Source: Pleodorina starrii
Lineage: Eukaryota > Chlorophyta > Chlorophyceae > Chlamydomonadales > Volvocaceae
Direction of reading: 5' to 3'
DNA: 64,000 nt
Assembly (NCBI GenBank): GCA_030267565.1
Contig: BRXU01000004.1
Coordinates: forward strand, 4,656,501-4,720,500
Shown here: in pieces, positions 22,339-34,523 of the stretch
How positions within the stretch are numbered: the stretch's first letter is position 1
Layout: the number at the start of each line of letters is the position of its first letter
The notes under the pieces: model-generated
Databases searched by the model: none
The model's input: only the letters and a program-made list of their open reading frames with translations
Told to the model about the DNA's origin: nothing
Translations under genes and position numbers: made by a program

Positions 22339-22863
22339 CGTATCAGTTCGCCATGTCAATGTGAAATGATCTCTTCAACAAATGTTAGGCCGCACGTCCA
22401 AGCCGCTAACGATATCAATACTGACTGGCGAAGCAACAGGGTATATTTTCTGAGGAAGCGTTACATTCAGGCTGTTGCTCTCTTAAACCAGGTCCATCAG
22501 GACGCCGTAAGGGCAAGGCGCACAACCGTAATCATTCAAAGGCCCCGGGACCGGTGAGCTGCACGACGTAAAGTAGAGAAATTTCCTTTAAATATTAATG
22601 TAAATTTTTAGCCTGATCTCCGGAAAGTTATCATGTGCAAGTGCTTGCACGAGTCATCAAAACCGGGATCGGAATGAGTGTACGTACCGCCAACACAGAC
22701 ATGACTTCCATTTTACAAACTTTCGATTATACATAAAAATAAATCTGCATGGAACATTCCTAACTCATATCGGCTCGACTGTCGCTGTCGCCGGGAGAAG
22801 GTCCAAAATCATCACCTTTGTCTTTCCAACCCGTAAAGAAGTACATATATCCAATAGTACCAG
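22339..22863. promoter_or_regulatory. Divergent intergenic region, putative bidirectional promoter
   Basis: A 525-bp gap between the starts of the FMC1-like (-) and TMEM65-like (+) genes. Much of 22560-22860 is AT-rich (for example tttaaatattaatgtaaatt near 22588), in sharp contrast to the GC-rich surroundings. Confidence 0.5.
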
Positions 22864-23887
22864 ATGACCATGATCGTTCGAAGCTTGCGGGACCACAGAC
22901 GCGCACTAAGCCCATTGATGACGGCACTGCAAGACTGTGTAGCGAGCCCTTGCTGCTCGGGCCGAGACTTTCCTTATCCACACAACGGCATCAAGCAGGA
23001 GGGCTTGCGGATAGATGCTTCGGCGCCCAGTTGCTCCGGGCGGCAGCACGTTTGGCGAGGGTGGCGCTACTGCAGCACAGGCTCCCCACCTGAGCAGCCG
23101 GGAGACGGCTTGGAAGCGGCCTTCGCTCGCAACCCGCATGCTGCTGCCCAAGCGCTGGCAGCCAAGCTCAGTCCCGCGCAGCGGGCCGTGCTTGCTGCAG
23201 CCCTGGCGCAGCACACCGAGATGCAGCAGATAAACGACGCGTACTGGGAGGAGCTCTTCAAGGCACACGACGTGAACGGCGACTCTCCCGGTACATTATC
23301 AAGGTCAGGCCAGTGTCTTGACCTTCCCCGCATACCCTCCTCGCGCCATAATTCTGCTGCGGGTTTTCCGGGAGAAGCTCACATCGTCTCCCGCCAAACA
23401 CAGTCCTCATGTTCCAGCCATTCCCTGAAGCTCATCGCTGTCCCTGAACGCATGAGGTTGTGTCCTCCGCTTCCCGTTGCCGACATGGTTTCGGTGTCTT
23501 TGTGTTGCAGGGATGAGTTCCAGGCGGCCATGTTGGCGCACACCAGCCTCATCGAGAACCGCAACAAGGTGCCGCCCAGCAGCTCGGCGCTGCAAGTCGT
23601 GTTCCTCGCGTCGGCCATCCCCTTCATCGGGTTCGGGTTCCTCGACAACGCAATCATGGTGCGTGCCGGGGCAACGTGTGCTGTTGCGGTTTTTTGGGGG
23701 TTACGTGTGGCGCTGTGGCTCGCGGCGGGTTGTTGAGGGGTTACGTGTGCGGCCGTGGTTCGGGTTCGGGGTGGCGGCCGCGTGCTGTTGAACAACGGAT
23801 GGGATGTGCGCAGCAGCGGCAGTGCAGCTGCTCTGGCTTGGACTTGATGGGGGGTAAAAAATGATGGGGGGGAGAGACGCGCTTCAG

Positions 23888-23931
<44 letters not shown>

Positions 23932-26304
23932 CGCGACCCATATCACCACGACAGCGGCCACGGTTGCGCGCCTCCTTCCGGGGGTTAAGAGGTTAAGAAG
24001 GAAGAAGAACTGAATTCCTTTGAGGGGGAGCCAGGACCCAGAACGCCATGCATGGTGGTGTTGCGGCGCTGATGCAGCTGTGGCACCCAACACCAACTCA
24101 TACGGGTGCCGTAGGGGCCGGCGATTGGGGTGCGTGGGCAGGTTGCTGGTGGGGCGCCCCGCGGGGCGCGGTATGGCCAGCCGTGTCTCGGGCGGCCTGG
24201 GGCCCCGCATCCGCATTGCATTGGTCCCCCCGCCGTCCTCCTCCGCCATTCCCGGCTACGCTCTCCCTGACCCTCGACCCGCTTCGGCCCCGCTCTTTCA
24301 CGGCCACCCCGCCCCGCGCTGCTCACCCAGCCCCCACACGCCCCTACCCCACCCCCTGCCCCGCCCTGCCCCGCCGCAGCTCGTGGCAGGAGAGGAGATT
24401 GACAACATGTTCGGACTCCGGTTGGGACTGTCCACGTTGGCGTCGGCGGGCCTCGGAAACGCGGTGGCGGTGAGGGCCGGTTTTAGGGGCGGTTTGGTTC
24501 GGGAGGGCGGGTTTCGGCTCTGGAAGATAAAGAAAGAAACCGCAGAGACGGAAAAGGGACGGAGGCGACGCAAGCAACGTGGTTTCGTAGTGAGGGAGGG
24601 ACGGCGGGAGAGGGAGGGAGGGACGGCGGCGCTTGCCAGTCAAGGACGGTGACTTGTCCGGCAGGTGGGGTCGGGTTGGGTCTCAGCGATGCGGAACTTT
24701 CAATCGAAGACGTGGTGGGAGAACCCCGGACTCGAGAGCATCGTGGCCGGGACTCGGGACGGGTTGGAGCAGGGGGCTGTCCAAGGCCCGGGCCGGTATG
24801 GGATGGACTGGGGCTCCCAAACCGACTCGGCCTTGGGCCACGGGCCTTTGGCGTACAGGCCTTTCAACGACTGTTTTGATTTATTGGGATGCAAGGTCAG
24901 GCAGCAGGGGCGGCGCGGGGTCCGTCGCCCTCCGCGTTCCTCTGTCACCCTGAGCAAATACTCTCCAGGACTTACTTCTCTTCCAGGATGGGTGCGCCCC
25001 GTCACGTCACGTCCTGTGCCCCGACCCCGACCTTGGCCCTGGCGCTGGCGGACCCACCCACCCGCCGCCTGCCGTCCGTGTTTGCCGGGCCCGCCTGCTG
25101 CTGCGCAGGACGTGATCGGCGTGGGGGCCGCCAAGTACATTGAGGTGAGGCGGTCTGAAGGGTTTCGCCATGCCTGCCTGCCTGCCTGCACTGAAGTGGT
25201 GGCCGCACGGCACCTTGGCACGGCTGGGGCGCGCTTCTACCGCATCCTGTTCACGTAGCAGCCCGTTGCAGCTACCGGTAGTGGGCTTTGGGCCCGAAGC
25301 AAAGCAGGCAGGAAGCAGGCACAGACACGCATGCTGGGCCGAAGCCGGCTGGCTGGTTTCTGGCTGGCTGCCTGGCTGGTTGGCTGGCTGGCCGGCTGAC
25401 CTCGCCCCTGCTATCGCAGCACCCAGTCGGGGCTGGCTGATGCCGCATCCAGGCATGCCCCTGGTGCTGGGCCGCCACCACCACCACGACCCCGGTTGCG
25501 ACCTCAGCGCGCACCACACCCCAAGAGCCTGTCGCGCCTCCCCTTCCCGCCCGCGGGTGCTCTTCCTTACCGTAAAGCCCCCCTTTTGGTTGGGTGTTTC
25601 CCCCGATGCAGCAAGTCGTGCGCTGGCTGCCGTTCGTGAAGGAGCCCAAATTGTCCAAGGTGCAACAGGCGATGCCCCGAACGCAGAGTGAGGGCGGGTG
25701 CAGGGCGGGGAAGGGGAGGGGTGGGGTGGGGGCCGTCATGGGTACTACTGGTTGCAGCAACCAGCCCCCCCAGCTAGGTAACCGTGAAGTCCAGATATAG
25801 CCATCACCAGACTATGAAGAAGGAGATTGGCTGCGGGAGAAGTGCAGGACCTAGGGCTGGGGCAGGGTCGCGGCGGGGAGCCGCGGCCGCGCAGTCCAAC
25901 GGGGTCAGCGCGTCCGGCGACAGATGGCTGGCGCGGCGGGGGCTGGCTGAGCGCCGCGCCCTGCGACGCGGACCGTATGTTCCCAAGACCCCTTAGCAGC
26001 ACGGTAATGACGAGCTTGCGACAGAGCAGAGCTGTTCCTTTGCCCTTGTCCACCGATAGCACCGCTGGTGGTGGTAGGGCCACCGGTGATGACCGCATCA
26101 CGCCACGTGCCATGCGTCGCTCGCCCTCCCTCCCTTCCTTCCCTCGCCTGCGCCTGCGCCGAACTGTGTCGCGTCGCGCCCCGCCCCGCCCCGTCCCGCC
26201 CTGCAGAAGCCAAGCTCGCGGGGGCCATGGTGGGGGTGCTCATTGGCTGCCTGGCGGGTCTCACACCGCTCTTCGTGTCCGGCTCGTTCTTCACCGCGCG
26301 GTAA
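22864..26304 (+). CDS. TMEM65: TMEM65-family membrane protein with EF-hand-like segment
   Basis: Six exons: 22864-23303, 23511-23658, 24380-24469, 25109-25144 (only 12 codons), 25612-25687 and 26207-26304 (TAA). They join in phase to 295 aa. The N-terminal part is basic and could target mitochondria. An EF-hand-like loop spans residues 136-149 (D136, N138, D140, E149, then F150), two residues longer than canonical. The TMEM65 core follows: VVFLASAIPFIGFGFLDNAI (TM1), the LGLSTLASAGLGNAVADVIG segment (TM2), then KLSKVQQ and a final helix with VGVLIGCLAGLTPLF. Human TMEM65 is an inner mitochondrial membrane protein linked to Na+/Ca2+ exchange, so a Ca2+-related role is plausible; transport has not been shown for the algal protein. 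The start is the first in-frame ATG; M3 at 22870 and the ATG at 22918 are alternatives. Confidence 0.88.
23890..23930. repeat. (CT)n microsatellite in a TMEM65 intron
   Basis: About 20 uninterrupted CT dinucleotides in the second intron (23659-24379) of the TMEM65-like gene. Confidence 0.95.
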
Positions 26305-26933
26305 AACCCGCCCGCCGCCGCCGCTACCACCACCACCAACATTGTTGCCATCTGCTCAGGCAGGCCTGGGCCCAGCGGCCCCGGCGCCACCGTCCGGCGC
26401 GCCGGCTTATGGCATAAAGCTGCGTGCTTCCCTCGGCCGCAGCCGGTGCCGAATCGCGAGCGGGGCTGCATGGCAGCTTAACCCAAGCCGTCGGCTGTAT
26501 TCTACCAATGTGACGCGATCTCACGGCTGCAAACGCAGACGCGGCGCGGGGGGGGGCGCAGGAAGGGAGGTCGGGTGGGAGCGAGCCCGAGCGGGAGGAT
26601 GGGGGCGGGACTGCGAGCGCAATGGGCGCGGCGATGGCGGCTGGGGTTGTGGGTCGGCCCGTGTGTGGTTTGGTGGGGGCCTTGGCAGGCAGGCAGGGAC
26701 AGAGGCCGGGGCTGAGCGCGGGGCGCGGGGTTGCTGCCCGCCGGGCACGGGGTTGTCTCCTGGCGGAGCGCCTTGGTATCTCGGGGTCACGGGGCACCCA
26801 GGACAGAGGTCTTGTTCGAATGGCAGCTTTTGAGCGGAGGCGGGTGGCGGAGGTGGAGCGGCGCGGAAGTGGATGCGTGAGGATACGCGCAGTCGCGGAA
26901 AGCGGAAGGCGCGCGCGGTTATCTGATGGCGCG

Positions 26934-27025
26934 CAGCGGTGCCCTCGGCAGAGGCGCAGCGGTGCCCTCGGCAGAGGCGCAGCGGTGCCGTCGGCAGAGG
27001 AGCAGCGGTGCCCTCGGCAGAGGCG
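26934..27025. repeat. 23-bp tandem repeat, 4 copies
   Basis: Unit cagcggtgccctcggcagag plus three bases, starting at 26934, 26957, 26980 and 27003, with one or two substitutions per copy. The 23-bp period shifts the reading frame at each copy, which argues against coding. Confidence 0.9.
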
Positions 27026-28311
27026 CAGCACTCCACGTTCCTATGTGTTTTACGCTCGCGGTGAAGGGGTGTCGACCGACAGCTCGCGCCCGCATGCGCC
27101 CTGCGCGGCGGTTGCGCGCGTATGTGCGTCTCGCGCGCGTCAGCCGCTGCCTGCTGCACGTGTTATACCATGATTGGCCTCACCTGGGGGACGGTGGAGA
27201 GGCGGTAGTATCGGGTGACCCCCTTGTGCGCACCTGTGGCTGTAGCTCGGGAAGTCCGCATTCCCCCTAAGCCCGTCACTGCGCCTCTGCCGGGCCTCGG
27301 CCTCTAGTGCTCGAGACCCGTGGTCCCTGTACACGGCGTGCATGTTTGGTAGCAGTGTAGCGGCGCAGCATATGCCCGGTAGTTTGGGAGCTGCCATTTG
27401 CAGTTTGGGAGCTGCTGCTTGTCGGCGGAAGGATGGCTGAATACGGTATGCACGGCATGGGCGGGTCGGGACTCGGGAGGGGCGTCAAGCATGGAGGGTG
27501 GGCCGGTGGCGTGGTGCGGCGTGATCCGTGTCCGCGGCTGCACAGCCGCAGGGCGCGAGCATTGGTTTGCAAAAGATTAGGTCTAGTATGATTCTTAGCG
27601 GGAGGGCGAGAGGGCGCCGACAGCCGGCGGCCGCCGGGCGGTGCGGGGTACTTATCATTCCCGGGGGAAGGGGCGCTGCCACGGGGTGAAGGCGCCGGTG
27701 GCTGAATTTGTGTGTGTGTTGGGGGGGGAGGGGGGCCGGGTGGCCTTCGGCCTTGGTGTTTACGACTGCTCAGGCCGCCGCGACTTCGTCCGTCGTTCGG
27801 CCTGACTGTTTGCTATTTTCCGCGGGCACCCGCCTTGCAGTGCAGTGCGCATGAAGGGACGGGGCTGGGAGACGCGTCTTCCCTTCCGTGGTGGCGGTGG
27901 TGGTGGTGGGGCCACCCCGTATTGGCAGCGACCCTTCCCCGTGTTCAGCGCTTCAGCCTTTAAGGGCCTTCAAAGGGGGGGCCGGGACGTCCGCAGCTGT
28001 GCCGTTGGCTGCGCACCTCGGGGTTACCGGAACGTAGCGCCTTCAGAGCCAACGGCCAACGGCCAACGGCCCACAGGACGCGCTGCGGGCAAACGCATGG
28101 CCATGGACCGATCAGCTTTTTCAGCGCCCAAGGCAAGTACCCTACGCTCGGCCGGTTCTGGCAACGCGGCCCCGTTGCCCTGTCGGGCCACCGTCCCTCT
28201 TTGCGTCGTTGTCCGCCCCCTGGGGGTTCCATCCCCACAGGTAAGGACGACCTGCGCGCCGAGTGCCTCCGCAGCCTCTTTGCTGCCCCCGCTCCCAGCT
28301 TGTCGCCACCT

Positions 28312-28314
<3 letters not shown>

Positions 28315-28354
<40 letters not shown>
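28315..28354. repeat. (GT)20 microsatellite
   Basis: Twenty perfect GT dinucleotides in the gene-poor interval between the TMEM65-like and peptide deformylase genes. Confidence 0.97.
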
Positions 28355-28355
<1 letters not shown>

Positions 28356-30089
28356 GTTACAGTATCTGACCGGGCCCTGACGCTGGCCAGGGGCTGCTAA
28401 CCCAGCCCCGACGGAAAGACCGCCTAAGCACTCTCCCCCTTGCGGTGGGAGAAGGGCGTGAGGGGCCGCTACCCCCTCCTGCTCGACGCAGAGCTGGCTG
28501 CGTCGTATACCCCATATACGGGTGTACGGCGCAGCGGCTCCCCAAAAGCTTGAGCTCACAGCCTGCCTTATACGGCAGCTGGGCCCTTCGTCCGCACAAA
28601 CAGCAGTCGCGCCGGCGCACTACGCGGCGCCCGCGCTGTCCTGCCCGCCCTGAAGTCCTTGCAGCGCCGGGGCGCCCGGCCGGCCTGCTACCGGCTGGCG
28701 GTGCTCCTCTAGGCGCGAAAACAAAGCGCTGAGAACCTGCCCCGAGCTTGGTCCGGCTCGTGGGCGGTCAGCACCAAAGGAGAACCCAAGACAGCGCGCG
28801 CCCTACCCCTGCTACTACTCCTACTACGACGGCCCCGGAGAGGCCGGGGGGTGGCCCCTAGAGGCCGAGCTCCAGAGCGCCGCTTGGCCTCGACGCGGCA
28901 GGAGGTCGGGAGCGGGCCTTGCGGCAGCGGGCTAGGTGACGGAGCTATAGTTCGCACTAGGCGGCACCTCGCCAACTCTCCTCACTCTCGCTAAACCCGC
29001 TCCCTAAAGCCTCCCTTGCCTACAAAAGGCAGCCTGCGGCGGTCTCTGCACCCTAAGTCCTCTCGGACCCGAAGGACCCCCCCCCTCCTCCTCCCCTCCT
29101 CTCACGCCTCCCTGCCTCGACGCCCTAAGTTCCCTCCCTCACCCCTAAAGCCCCTTCATCCCCTCACTCCACTTCCCCTCCCCCTCCCTCCATACCCATC
29201 CCTGCGTGCTGCACACACTGAAAGTGGCCGTTGACCACCGCCAGGATGGGGTGGTCAGGCCCTACCCCCTCCCATCCCCGCCTTGGCACGTCTGTGTGTG
29301 TGTGTTACCACCCGCAAGCCTCGTTCCGCCGACCTGCCTGCGCCCCAACACAACCGCCGCCGCGATCCCTGGCCACTGCCACCCGGGCTGACGGCGCTTC
29401 ACGCACCCAGCCAACCGCCTCACGCACCCACACGCACACGCACACGCGCACCCGACCAAGGGACGCTGACGCTCGTTCCTCACCGCACCCTATCCCTGCC
29501 TGTGCACGCAGCCTGCTGCACCCCGGGTACCTACCGGCTACCGCCCATGCGCCCTACAGGCCCTACGCAGCCTGGTGGACGGGCCGAGAGCCAATGAGCC
29601 CCGTGGAGGTACCGCCCCCCGCTACACACACCGATGCGTGGGAGGGCCGCCAAAGGTACCCGCACCCCGACGCGGCATCAACGTCCTCACGCTTACGTTT
29701 CTGCACTCGTTACCGTATTTTCAATGCGCCCTGGCTCGGCATCCCACCTCCGTTGCATTGCTCGGGACGCGGGCACCGTGTGCTGCGACGGCACGCCGCT
29801 CCGCAACGGGCTGCGCTCGCCCCCCTGTCGCCCGCGTTGCCAAGGAGGTCGCTTTTTATGTGACTGGGAGGAAGGGGTACGCCCGTCAGGCTTTGAACGC
29901 TCAGCCACGGTACCGGTACTCCCTCTCAGCTGCCGCTCTGCCCGCCGCCGCCCGCGCTGCCTCCCGTGGCCGGCTCCAGTCGGTCGGTAGGGTGGCAGCA
30001 GGTGCAGCGGCCAAGCGGCGGCACGCCCTCCGGAAGCGCCCTGGCGGGAACCCCGAGGTCCAACGGCACGCGGCGGGGACCGACGTCAT

Positions 30090-30094
30090 TTACA
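30090..30094 (-). terminator. Candidate TGTAA poly(A) signal for peptide deformylase
   Basis: TGTAA on the minus strand, about 310 nt beyond the peptide deformylase stop codon. TGTAA is the usual poly(A) signal of Chlamydomonas-type algae. A five-base motif is weak evidence by itself. Confidence 0.35.
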
Positions 30095-30404
30095 GTGCGG
30101 CGCAAGCGGTACGGCACATGCAGATCGCGCGTGGGAGGGAGGGCTGGACGAAAATAGGAGGCGGGACGGGAAGAATGGGAGGCGGGACGGGAAGAATGGG
30201 ACGGACCGGGCAGGGACCGGAGAGAGGCGCGGGCGGATAAGGAAGGTGGCAGGGCAGAGGTATGAGGTAAGGGAAGAGTGGCAGACCTGCTGCTTCCCAC
30301 CTCCTCCTTGCCTTGCCCTGTCTCCTCCGCTGTCCCAGTCCCAGTCCCCCGTTCCCTTTTCTGCCGTGGCTCCCATTCTGCCTGCACCTAACCCCCTCCG
30401 TGGC

Positions 30405-30555
30405 TCACCTCGCCCACTGCGCCAGATTCTCGGAGGCCGCCAGCGAGGTTGGCAGCATTCGATCCACGTACAGGATGCCCTGGGCGTTGGAAGAGGAGCA
30501 CGGAAAACGAACCGCAGCCCATTTGGGGACAGATACGACAGTGCACTGTACAGTA

Positions 30556-30586
<31 letters not shown>

Positions 30587-32372
30587 TAGCAACCGCGCAG
30601 CCCCCTGCTCGCGCTCCGCACTCGGTGCTTGCCTGTATGTGGTCGCACTCGTGCTGCAGGATGCGCGCACGCCAGCCGGAGGCGCGCAGCGTCAGTGGCC
30701 GCCCCTCCGGGTCCACCGCCTCCACCTCCACCGAGCGGTAGCGGGGCACCACCGCCTGCGCGCGGCCGACACCGCCGGGTGGTGACGGGCTGGATCCTGG
30801 GTGGGCTGCGTGAGCCGGGGCTTCGGGAGGAGCTGCGGGGCTGCCGTATAGTACGGCACATATTCAGCAGCAGGTTCCGGAGCGCGATGCTTCTCACCTG
30901 ACAGCGCGCTCTGCCGGCACCGTTCACGTCTGACTGGCGAGCCCCGGCAACAAAAGAAGCCGCGCACGAAACACAGCAGGCCTTTGAAAACCTCAGAGCC
31001 TTGTCAGGGGAACGCGCACCATCCGTACATGTACTGCACTGCCCCATGTACTGCACGGTGCTGTACAGTGTTTACCCGGGAGACACCCACCACGTAGCCT
31101 CGAACGCTGAGGCAGCCCTCGAAGAAAGCCGCGCCCTCATGACCCACGGGTCGCAGTCGCGGGTTGACCAGCGCCAGCGGCCCGAACGGCTCGCGCTCCA
31201 TTGCCGCCAGCGTGCCGGCGTCGTATACGCCACTGGCGGCCTGGCGGGCGATGTACTCCTCTCGATCCTCCAGGACGATCACCTGACGGGTGGCGGCGGG
31301 GCGCCACCGGCGGGGGCCGAATCTGGTCGTATGGTGGGGTAAGGGCTATACGGCAAGGTGGCGTTGGCGACACAGCGTGGCCAATCCGCGGTCGGTCCAC
31401 ACCGCGCGGCAAGGGCGAAGGAGCTGCGGCCGCAGAGCCGCCTAGGGAAGGCATCGGCTGTGCTCTTCCCCACCGCCTCCGGCGTTCGGCCCGGCAGTCC
31501 TCCAATCAGCGTCTCTCCGTCTTCCGCAGCTGGCCCCCATTTCTCGCCGGCGGCTCACCGGACGTGACAAAGCGGTATACGGTAATTGCCCTGAAAAGAG
31601 CGAGACCCATACGCGCGCTGGTGGCCGACGACCTACGTGTCCGAACTCGCGCAGCGACCCACCGACCCACCCGCCAGGGCTCCCCGATTTGCGGGGCAGC
31701 CAAGCCGACCCCCGGTGCGGCCCGCATGACGTCCGTCATCGTTTGCACCAGGTTCCGGAGCCAGTCACTGCCCAGCAGCTCGCGGGGGACCTCGCGAGCA
31801 ACCTGGCGAGGAGGTGTTGAGGGGCGTGGGGTTGGAATATGGGCAGGACGATAAGGGTAAGGGTGCAAAGGTGCAAGGGCAGGAGCTCTTGTGTGTGTAT
31901 GCGGGGCGGGAGTCGGTGGCAGGGGAGGGGGGGACGCGAACGCTGGTGGGGTTAAAGGAGAGACGCAGCGAAGCAACGGCAGCTGGTGGGGTTCGCAGCC
32001 GTCTGCGAGCAGGTGGGCCGCCCGCCGCAGTGCTTTTTGTTTGAAACACGAAAAGGAATGGAGGGGAGCGCTAGAACACAGCAGCAAAGCGGGGTGAAAG
32101 GGAGAATTGGTCGGGGAGAAAGGCAGGGAGGATGCAGGGGGTGGCGGGGCTGCTGCAACGCTGCAACGCCTCAATTTTCGCCGCTCGCTACGTATCACCT
32201 GTCGCAGCACCGGGGTGCCGGCTTGGACGATGGGTGGCAAGGCCTTCAGGTCACCTGGCTGCGATTCGTTGTTGCGCGAAGACGCAGCCATGGCGATGCG
32301 ACGGGCCTGGCGAGAGACAGCGCCGAAGCGCGTCTGGATGCGTGGATGACTATGCTTTATGCGCGCTTGCAT
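30405..32372 (-). CDS. PDF1A: Peptide deformylase type 1A (organellar)
   Basis: Five exons: 32372-32199, 31802-31671, 31282-31091, 30755-30633 and 30479-30405 (TGA). They join in phase to 231 aa. The enzyme removes the formyl group from N-terminal formyl-Met of nascent organellar proteins. All three metal/catalytic motifs are present: GVGLAAPQIG (residues 89-98, with the conserved Gln), EGCLS (157-161, metal-binding Cys) and HECDH (201-205, two His ligands and catalytic Glu). The C-terminal part (RYRSVEVEAVD, SGWRARILQ, ILYVDRM) matches the mitochondrial PDF1A subgroup better than plastid PDF1B. The ATG at 32372 gives a roughly 30-residue Arg-rich presequence; a shorter form could begin at 32291. 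The intron after the HECDH exon has a GC donor (CAG|GCAAGC), supported by phase and by HIQ joining directly to GILYVDRM. Confidence 0.94.
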
Positions 32373-32715
32373 TTCGTTTGCAAGTGAATGCTCTTCATTG
32401 CCTCGATAAAGTCGCGTGTGCAAGTTCGACTTCAACTGCGCATCGTACCCGTTCGCGATTACTAATGCCACGAGAACAGGCTGTCCGATTTTCGCTTCTC
32501 GTCGATATCTGTGAGTTGTTTCCACCATACAAACGTTACGAGGGCATTAATAGCATGGCGAGAGCCTGTTTCGTAGATGTCGCAATTAATGGTCCAGGAC
32601 AGTTAACGGCCGGCATACAGCTATGAAAGCATAGCGGGAGGAGATGGCAGGTGACTGTCAAGTTTCAGAAACACATTGTTTAACCGTAGCGCGGTCCGCT
32701 CACCGTGCTGTCACG
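32373..32715. promoter_or_regulatory. Divergent intergenic region, putative bidirectional promoter
   Basis: Only 343 bp separate the peptide deformylase (-) and Tfb4 (+) start codons. The sequence is less GC-rich than its flanks (for example cgttacgagggcattaatag near 32531). No single element can be assigned. Confidence 0.5.
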
Positions 32716-34523
32716 ATGGCCACAGATGCTGACGGAGACTTACTCGTGCTGCTGCTGGATCTGGCGCTGCTGCGCCCAGACAATCCAGCAGCAGCTTCCA
32801 TGGGCGTGCCCCCCACGGAAATATTAGCGCAGGTGAATGCCGTACATCGCCGCTCCGACCCCAACGCTGGCGTTGCCCCGCCAAAGCTTTCAACCCCCTT
32901 CAACCCCTCCCGAATCGCACCGCCTCGCAGTTACTGGCCTTTACCAACGCCTACACCATGCTGAACAGCCGCAACCGGCTGGCCATCTTTGCCGGGCAGC
33001 ACGACATGTGGTACGTGCTGGCGGCACGCGGCCAAGGCCCCGCCCCGGCCTTCCACGCCCTGATGCTCGCCCTCTGAAAACTGCCCCTCTCACTACACCC
33101 TCTCACTACACCCTCTCACTACATCCTTGCACTACAACCTTGCACTACACCCTCGCACTACACCCTCTCACACACACCTCTCCTCCCCTCCCTCCTTGTC
33201 TGATCCACCGCTCAGTCACCTGGTCCACCTGGGACTGGGGGAGGAGGCCAACAGCAGCACCGCCTCCGTCTTCCCGGCCGGCTGCTTACACACGCGCCTG
33301 TCGGAGCTGGTGGCGCGATGCAGCGCCGCAGCGGGTGAGCTGGGAGCAGGGCTGGAAACAGGGCTGGGAGCAGGGCTGGGAGAGAGGCCGCTTGGCGGCG
33401 GAACGGGGATGGGGAGAGAGACGGAATGGGGCAGCACGACGGTCCCTTCTCGAGGGCGGATGGTGGGGTGTGGTGAGTGCCTGCGGGCGTGGGCGAGGGC
33501 AAGGATAGGAATGGTGGCAGGAGAAGGTCGCGGCAGGCGCAGGCGGGACGGTGTGTGGGTGCAGCAGCAGCAACAGCAGCAGCAGCAGGGGGGGGGGGGC
33601 GGGTGCTTTCCTACGCCCCGCTCGCTCGTGGGGTGACGCCTTATGCGATGCCTTATGCCGCCCCGGTGTGCAAACCCATCGTCGACAGCACCGGAATGCA
33701 AAACACCGAACCCCCGAACCCGGCAGGACGTCGCGGAGCCTTTCTCCAAGCGGCGGATAAATATCGCAACACCCACCCCAGCTTCCGACACCCATCGCCA
33801 GTCACCAGACGCGCCCTCTCCTCCCTCCCTCCCCCCTCGACCCCTTTCTGCACCCCTTTCCGCAAATCAATTAACCCGCGCGCCCTTCTCAACCTCCACA
33901 CGCCCGCCCCCGCCCCCACCCCCGCAGCCGCCGCCCCCAGCCACGCCGCCGCCCCCAGCAGCTTCGCCCTCTCCGGCGGCCTCTCCCGAGCCCTGTGCCT
34001 CATCCACCGACTGCAGCACCACCGCCCCGGCGGCGGCGGCGGCGGCGGCCGCCGCGGCCGCCCGCGGCTGCTGGCTCTCGTGGCCAGCCCCGACGCCTCC
34101 ATGCAGTACATCCCCGTCATGAACGCCATCTTCTCCGCGCAACGTGCCGAGGTCGTGCTCGACGCCGTGGTGCTCGCACCCGAGGACTCCAGCTTCCTGC
34201 AGCAGGCCGCGCACCTCACCGGAGGCCTGTACTTCCGCCCTGCCGCCACCACCGGTCTGCTGGGCCTGCTGCTCAACTACTTTGTGACGGACAGCTCGAC
34301 GCGGGGTCAGCTGGACGTGAGTCAGGAGCTGGGGGTGGACTTCCGTGCCTCGTGCTTCTGCCACAAGTACGTCATCGAGACGGGCTTCGTGTGTTCGGTG
34401 TGTCTGAGCATCTTCTGTCAGCCGTCGCGGGCCTGCTCCACGTGCGGCACGGCGTTCACCACGGGAGCAGGGGCGGGGGCGGCGGGCGCGGGTGCGGGTG
34501 CGGCGGCTCGGGGAGGGGGGTGA
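32716..34523 (+). CDS. TFB4: TFIIH core subunit Tfb4/p34 (GTF2H3)
   Basis: Four exons: 32716-32832, 32931-33010, 33216-33334 and 33928-34523 (TGA). They join in phase to 303 aa. Tfb4 is a structural subunit of the TFIIH core that pairs with p44/Ssl1 in RNA polymerase II transcription and nucleotide excision repair. The start DGDLLVLLLDLA is the first strand of the von Willebrand A-like fold. NAYTMLNSRNRLAIFAG, ALSGGLSRALCLIHR, MQYIPVMNAIFSAQ and HLTGGLYFRP follow in family order. The C-terminal zinc-binding block has Cys at 248, 250, 261, 264, 269, 275 and 278. A Gly/Arg-rich loop interrupts the VWA domain and an Ala/Gly tail follows the zinc block. An in-frame ATG at 32644 would add 24 residues; 32716 fits the family length better. 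The phase-2 join 33010/33216 encodes Cys. Confidence 0.93.

Larger units (their letters stand above)
26305..30404. other. 4.1-kb convergent intergenic region, no recognised gene
   Basis: This interval lies between the TMEM65-like stop (+) and the peptide deformylase stop (-) and should contain both 3' UTRs. I see no exon series, domain or tRNA-like fold I would defend. It contains a four-copy 23-bp repeat (26934-27025) and a GT microsatellite (28315-28354), plus CG-rich open frames that look like composition effects. A divergent, unrecognised small gene or non-coding transcript cannot be excluded. Confidence 0.5.
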
